Source of the DNA: Spirochaetaceae bacterium
Lineage (GTDB): Bacteria; Spirochaetota; Spirochaetia; SZUA-6; Bin103
Direction of reading: 5' to 3'
NCBI GenBank assembly: GCA_028820215.1
Contig: JAPPKD010000072.1
Location: forward strand, 1 to 7,635
Length of the DNA: 7,635 nucleotides
Part shown: piece by piece, positions 5,530 through 7,635 of the stretch
How positions within the stretch are numbered: the first letter of the stretch is position 1
How the letters are laid out: every line of letters begins with the position of its first letter
Translations under genes and position numbers: made by a program
Notes under the pieces: generated by a model
What the model was told of the DNA's origin: nothing
What the model saw: only the letters and a program-made list of their open reading frames with translations
Databases searched by the model: none

Positions 5530-6051
5530 CAGACTGCTCGGATCGAGGATCTTGGCAAGGCGCTGCCGAGCGCGAAACACGCGCACCTTTACGTTGCTCT
5601 CGCTGAGGTGGAGCACACCGGCGATTTCGCGGTAGCTCAAGCCTCCGTACTCGCGCATCACGAGAGGGGTCCGCAGGTTGACGGGCAACTTGCCCAGGGC
5701 GTCGTGGACCGCGGACCGGGTTTCGGAGCGCAGCACGTCGTCATCGGTCGTTTCTTCCCGGGTCCCCCGCGGAGTGCGCGTGACGTCGCGGTTGGCGCGG
5801 AGCTCGCGCTTCTTGCGCTTCTCGACGTTGAGGGAGAGGTTTCGTACCACCCGCAGCAGCCAGTACTTGGTCTGGTCGAGGTCGGGCAGCGGAGCCGGTC
5901 GCCGCAGGTAGCGCATGAACGCCTCCTGGCAGACATCTTCCGCCACCCCCTGGTCCAGGCAGATTCGGTAGGCCACCCGATACAGGGTGGGAAACAGGGA
6001 TCGGTAGATTTCGTCAAAATCGCGGCCCGCTACATCGTTAGACAACAACAT
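5518..6051 (-). CDS. ECF-type (group 4, RpoE-like) RNA polymerase sigma factor
   Basis: This protein of 177 residues has region sigma-2 at about 12-82 (FDEIYRSLFPTLYRVAYRI, AEDVCQEAFMRYLRR, YWLLRVVRNLSLNVEKRKKRE) and region sigma-4 at about 113-168, with the helix-turn-helix LSYREIAGVLHLSESNVKVRVFRARQRL. There is no sigma-1.1 or sigma-3 region, as expected for an ECF factor. It directs RNA polymerase to its own promoter set and should be held inactive by the anti-sigma factor encoded next. The start is ATG 6051, 13 nt after the cysS stop, preceded by AAGGGA with a 5-nt spacer; the frame is open farther upstream but without homology. The last four codons and the stop lie in the first 16-bp repeat unit or next to it. 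In T. pallidum an RpoE homologue (TP0092) lies beside cysS, as I recall, which supports an old linkage. No convincing ECF-type autoregulatory promoter was found just upstream. Confidence 0.93.
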   Translation of the reverse strand: MLLSNDVAGRDFDEIYRSLFPTLYRVAYRICLDQGVAEDVCQEAFMRYLRRPAPLPDLDQTKYWLLRVVRNLSLNVEKRKKRELRANRDVTRTPRGTREETTDDDVLRSETRSAVHDALGKLPVNLRTPLVMREYGGLSYREIAGVLHLSESNVKVRVFRARQRLAKILDPSSLHVS

Positions 6052-6056
6052 CCCGG

Positions 6057-6062
6057 TCCCTT
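6057..6062 (-). promoter_or_regulatory. Ribosome binding site of the sigma factor gene
   Basis: AAGGGA on the - strand lies 5 nt before ATG 6051 and just after the cysS stop codon (6067-6065). It settles the start of the sigma factor, whose reading frame is otherwise open far back into cysS. It contrasts with the anti-sigma gene, which has no comparable site. Confidence 0.7.
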
Positions 6063-6064
6063 GG

Positions 6065-7537
6065 TTACAACTTCGGCAGGTTCCTGCCGTTCGAGTACCG
6101 CCAGCGCACCCCGTCGGGCCGATCTTCCAGCACCACGCCGCGGGCGGCAAGCTCGTCGCGAATCGAGTCCGCGGTGACGAAGTCCCGCTGCGCGCGGGCG
6201 GCGGAGCGCCGCGCGACCAGGTCGCGCAACTCCGGCGCGAGCTCCGTGCGGCGAGAGCCCGCCTCCTCCATGCCGATCGCCAGGATGCGGTCCATGCGCC
6301 GCAGCACGTCCAGCTTGGCAGCCGCGCCCACGCACGGCTCCTTCACCAGGCCCCACAGCACGGCCAGACAGCGCGGCATGTGCAGGTCGTCGCGCGCGTG
6401 GCGGCGAAAGTCCAGCCAGGCACGCTCCGCCTCCTCCTCGGTGCCCGGGGACTCGGCACCGGCGGCACGCTCGGCGAGCTCGGCGACGCGGACGAGCAGG
6501 CGCCGGCGGGCAGCGCGGGCGGCCTCCATGCCCTGCGCCGAAAAGGTGTGTTGGTCGCGGTAATGGGCGCCCAGGCAGAAGTAGCGGTAGTCGAGCGGCT
6601 CGAAGCCGCGCTCGACCAGGTCCGAGACGGTGGCGATATTGCCGCCCGACTTGGCCATGCGCGCGCCTTCGGTCAGAAGGAACTCACCGTGCACCCAGTA
6701 GCGCACGCACGGTTCGTCGGTCGCTCCATCCGATTGGGCGATCTCATTGGTGTGATGCACCGGGATATGGTCGACGCCGCCGCAATGGATGTCGAAGCGC
6801 TCGCCCAGGTAGCGCATCGACATCGCGCTGCACTCGATGTGCCAGCCCGGATAGCCCGTCCCCCACGGAGAGTCCCACAGCATCGCCTGCCGCTCGAACT
6901 TCGACTTGGTGAACCACAGGCCGAAGTCGTGCGGTCCGCGCTTGCTGGCATCCACCTCGATGCGGGCGCCGGCCTGCAGGTCGTCCAGGTCGAGCCGAGC
7001 CATCTGGCCGTAGCCCGGGAACGTGGAGATGTCGTAGAAGACGTTGCCGGCGGCCTGGTAGGTGTGGCCACGCTCCTCCAGGCGCTCGATCAGCGCGAGC
7101 ATGTCCGGGATGTGATCCGTCGCCTTGCACACCACCGTCGGCGTGGTGATGTTCAGCGCCCGGCAGTCCCGGAAGAACTGATCGGTGTAGTGCTCGGCGA
7201 TCTGCTCCACCGACAGGCCCCGGGCGCGGGCGCTCTTGATCATCTTGTCCTCGCCCTCGTCGCCGTCGTCGGTGAGATGGCCCACATCGGTGATGTTCAT
7301 GACGTGGCGGACCTCGTAGCCGCAGTCTTCCAGGGTGCGCCGCAGCACGTCCTCGAACAGGTACGTGCGCAGGTTCCCCAGGTGCTGGTCGAGATAGACC
7401 GTCGGCCCGCAGCAGTACATCCCGACCCTGCCTTCGACCAGGGGCACGAACGGCTCCACCTTGCCGGTCAAGGTGTTGTGCAGAGAAAGCGTGTCTTCGA
7501 TTTCCCGGATAGTACGCGCCCTCGGCCGACCGGGCAA
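6065..7537 (-). CDS. cysS: Cysteinyl-tRNA synthetase
   Basis: This class I aminoacyl-tRNA synthetase attaches cysteine to tRNA-Cys in the cytoplasm. It contains the conserved LHNTLTGKVEPF opening, MYCCGPTV (C43, a zinc ligand), the HIGH-like HLGN (52-55), the second zinc ligand in WHIECSAM (C236), the third and fourth in HHTNEIAQ (H261, E265), and the KMSKS-like RMAKS (293-297). The ligand spacing equals that of the E. coli enzyme (25 and 4 residues). A helical C-terminal region follows. The protein is 490 residues if begun at TTG 7537, normal for the family. The start is uncertain: TTG 7537 coincides with the -35 box of the apparent promoter, and no ATG, GTG or TTG lies between that promoter and the conserved LHNTLT block. 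CTG 7483 or ATC 7501 would be non-standard starts. The gene heads the operon, and the stop TAA (6067-6065) is 13 nt before the sigma gene. Confidence 0.95.
   Translation of the reverse strand: MPGRPRARTIREIEDTLSLHNTLTGKVEPFVPLVEGRVGMYCCGPTVYLDQHLGNLRTYLFEDVLRRTLEDCGYEVRHVMNITDVGHLTDDGDEGEDKMIKSARARGLSVEQIAEHYTDQFFRDCRALNITTPTVVCKATDHIPDMLALIERLEERGHTYQAAGNVFYDISTFPGYGQMARLDLDDLQAGARIEVDASKRGPHDFGLWFTKSKFERQAMLWDSPWGTGYPGWHIECSAMSMRYLGERFDIHCGGVDHIPVHHTNEIAQSDGATDEPCVRYWVHGEFLLTEGARMAKSGGNIATVSDLVERGFEPLDYRYFCLGAHYRDQHTFSAQGMEAARAARRRLLVRVAELAERAAGAESPGTEEEAERAWLDFRRHARDDLHMPRCLAVLWGLVKEPCVGAAAKLDVLRRMDRILAIGMEEAGSRRTELAPELRDLVARRSAARAQRDFVTADSIRDELAARGVVLEDRPDGVRWRYSNGRNLPKL
6074..6089 (-). 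promoter_or_regulatory. Inverted repeat at the cysS 3' end, just before the sigma gene
   Basis: CGGCAGGAACCTGCCG has perfect 7-bp arms around AA, or a 6-bp stem with loop GAAC when read as RNA. It sits in the last codons of cysS and ends 12 nt before the sigma factor's Shine-Dalgarno sequence. No T-run follows, so it is not a standard terminator. It could be an mRNA processing or stability element between cysS and the regulatory genes, a protein-binding site, or chance in GC-rich DNA. Confidence 0.35.
7509..7537 (-). promoter_or_regulatory. Sigma-70-type promoter for the cysS operon
   Basis: On the - strand, TTGCCC (7537-7532) and TACTAT (7514-7509) are separated by exactly 17 bp. The -35 matches four of six and the -10 four of six consensus bases. 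Transcription would start near 7503-7501. The site lies between the preceding gene's stop and the first conserved cysS residues, where a promoter is expected. It leaves at most about 20 nt of leader before the conserved coding sequence. Confidence 0.55.
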
Positions 7538-7583
7538 CCGAAGCGAGCCTGCGATCCCGCTTCTTTCCGACGTTTCGCCCCGA

Positions 7584-7635
7584 CTACCAGCGCGCGGAGT
7601 ACTGGATGGTGAGGTTGGAGTCCGCAAGGGCAGCG
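7584..7635 (-). CDS. C-terminal end of a possible outer-membrane beta-barrel protein (runs off the right edge)
   Basis: Sixteen codons precede a TAG stop (7586-7584), reading AALADSNLTIQYSARW. The last nine residues alternate hydrophobic and polar (L, I, Y, A, W on one face) and finish in an aromatic residue, which is the usual C-terminal strand signal of outer-membrane beta-barrels recognised by the Bam machinery. The fragment is too short for a family assignment. It reads in the same direction as cysS, and the inferred cysS promoter follows 46 nt after its stop. The evidence is one short pattern, so the call is tentative. Confidence 0.4.
   Translation of the reverse strand, partial: AALADSNLTIQYSARW

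Noticed and set aside
6040..6089. ECF-type autoregulatory promoter before the sigma gene
   Set aside because: GGAACCT resembles a -35, but no TCTAA/GTC-like -10 is found 15-17 bp downstream.
4486..6177. Open frame of 563 codons on the + strand opposite the sigma/anti-sigma genes
   Set aside because: It has no recognisable motifs, and the opposite strand holds clear ECF sigma and ZAS anti-sigma genes. The 16-bp array merely translates as a short repeat in it.
6380..7612. Open frame of 410 codons on the + strand opposite cysS
   Set aside because: cysS on the other strand has complete catalytic and zinc motifs; this frame is its antisense shadow.

Overview
The window comes from a high-GC bacterium, most likely a spirochaete (Spirochaetaceae-like). 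This is inferred from three things: the cysS then ECF sigma factor gene order, which as I recall also occurs around T. pallidum TP0091/TP0092; the HLGN and HHTNE forms of the cysteinyl-tRNA synthetase motifs; and a signal-anchored TIG/transglutaminase protein. No rRNA or other strong taxonomic marker is present.

Left part, + strand. Bases 1 to about 284 are the end of an insertion sequence: the N-terminus of a transposase reading off the left edge, and two copies of a 27-28 bp direct repeat. Directly beside it lies a complete acyl-activating enzyme gene (339-2402) that resembles the plant AAE17/AAE18 peroxisomal family. Ten bases after its stop is a complete tRNA-Cys(GCA) gene (2413-2484).

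Right part, - strand, reading leftward from about 7537 to 2504. Five closely packed genes form one apparent operon: cysS, an ECF sigma factor, a zinc-finger anti-sigma factor with one membrane span, an exported protein of unknown function, and a TIG-domain transglutaminase-like protein. A good sigma-70-type promoter (TTGCCC, 17 bp, TACTAT) precedes cysS. The sigma and anti-sigma genes suggest an envelope-sensing regulatory unit, and the two downstream exported or anchored proteins are plausible envelope partners or targets. The right edge holds the last 16 codons of another gene with an outer-membrane beta-barrel-like ending.

The most unusual structure is at the sigma/anti-sigma junction (5434-5529). 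A 16-bp sequence is repeated six times. The first copy contains the sigma stop codon and the last contains the anti-sigma start codon. Each intermediate copy carries an ATG whose short reading frame (8-10 codons) ends just past the ATG of a later copy. This looks like an ancestral 11-nt stop/start overlap that was tandemly expanded into a ladder of termination-reinitiation steps, which could set the sigma:anti-sigma ratio. The other main oddity is the transglutaminase-like protein: its catalytic cysteine position is proline, and the whole protein contains no cysteine.
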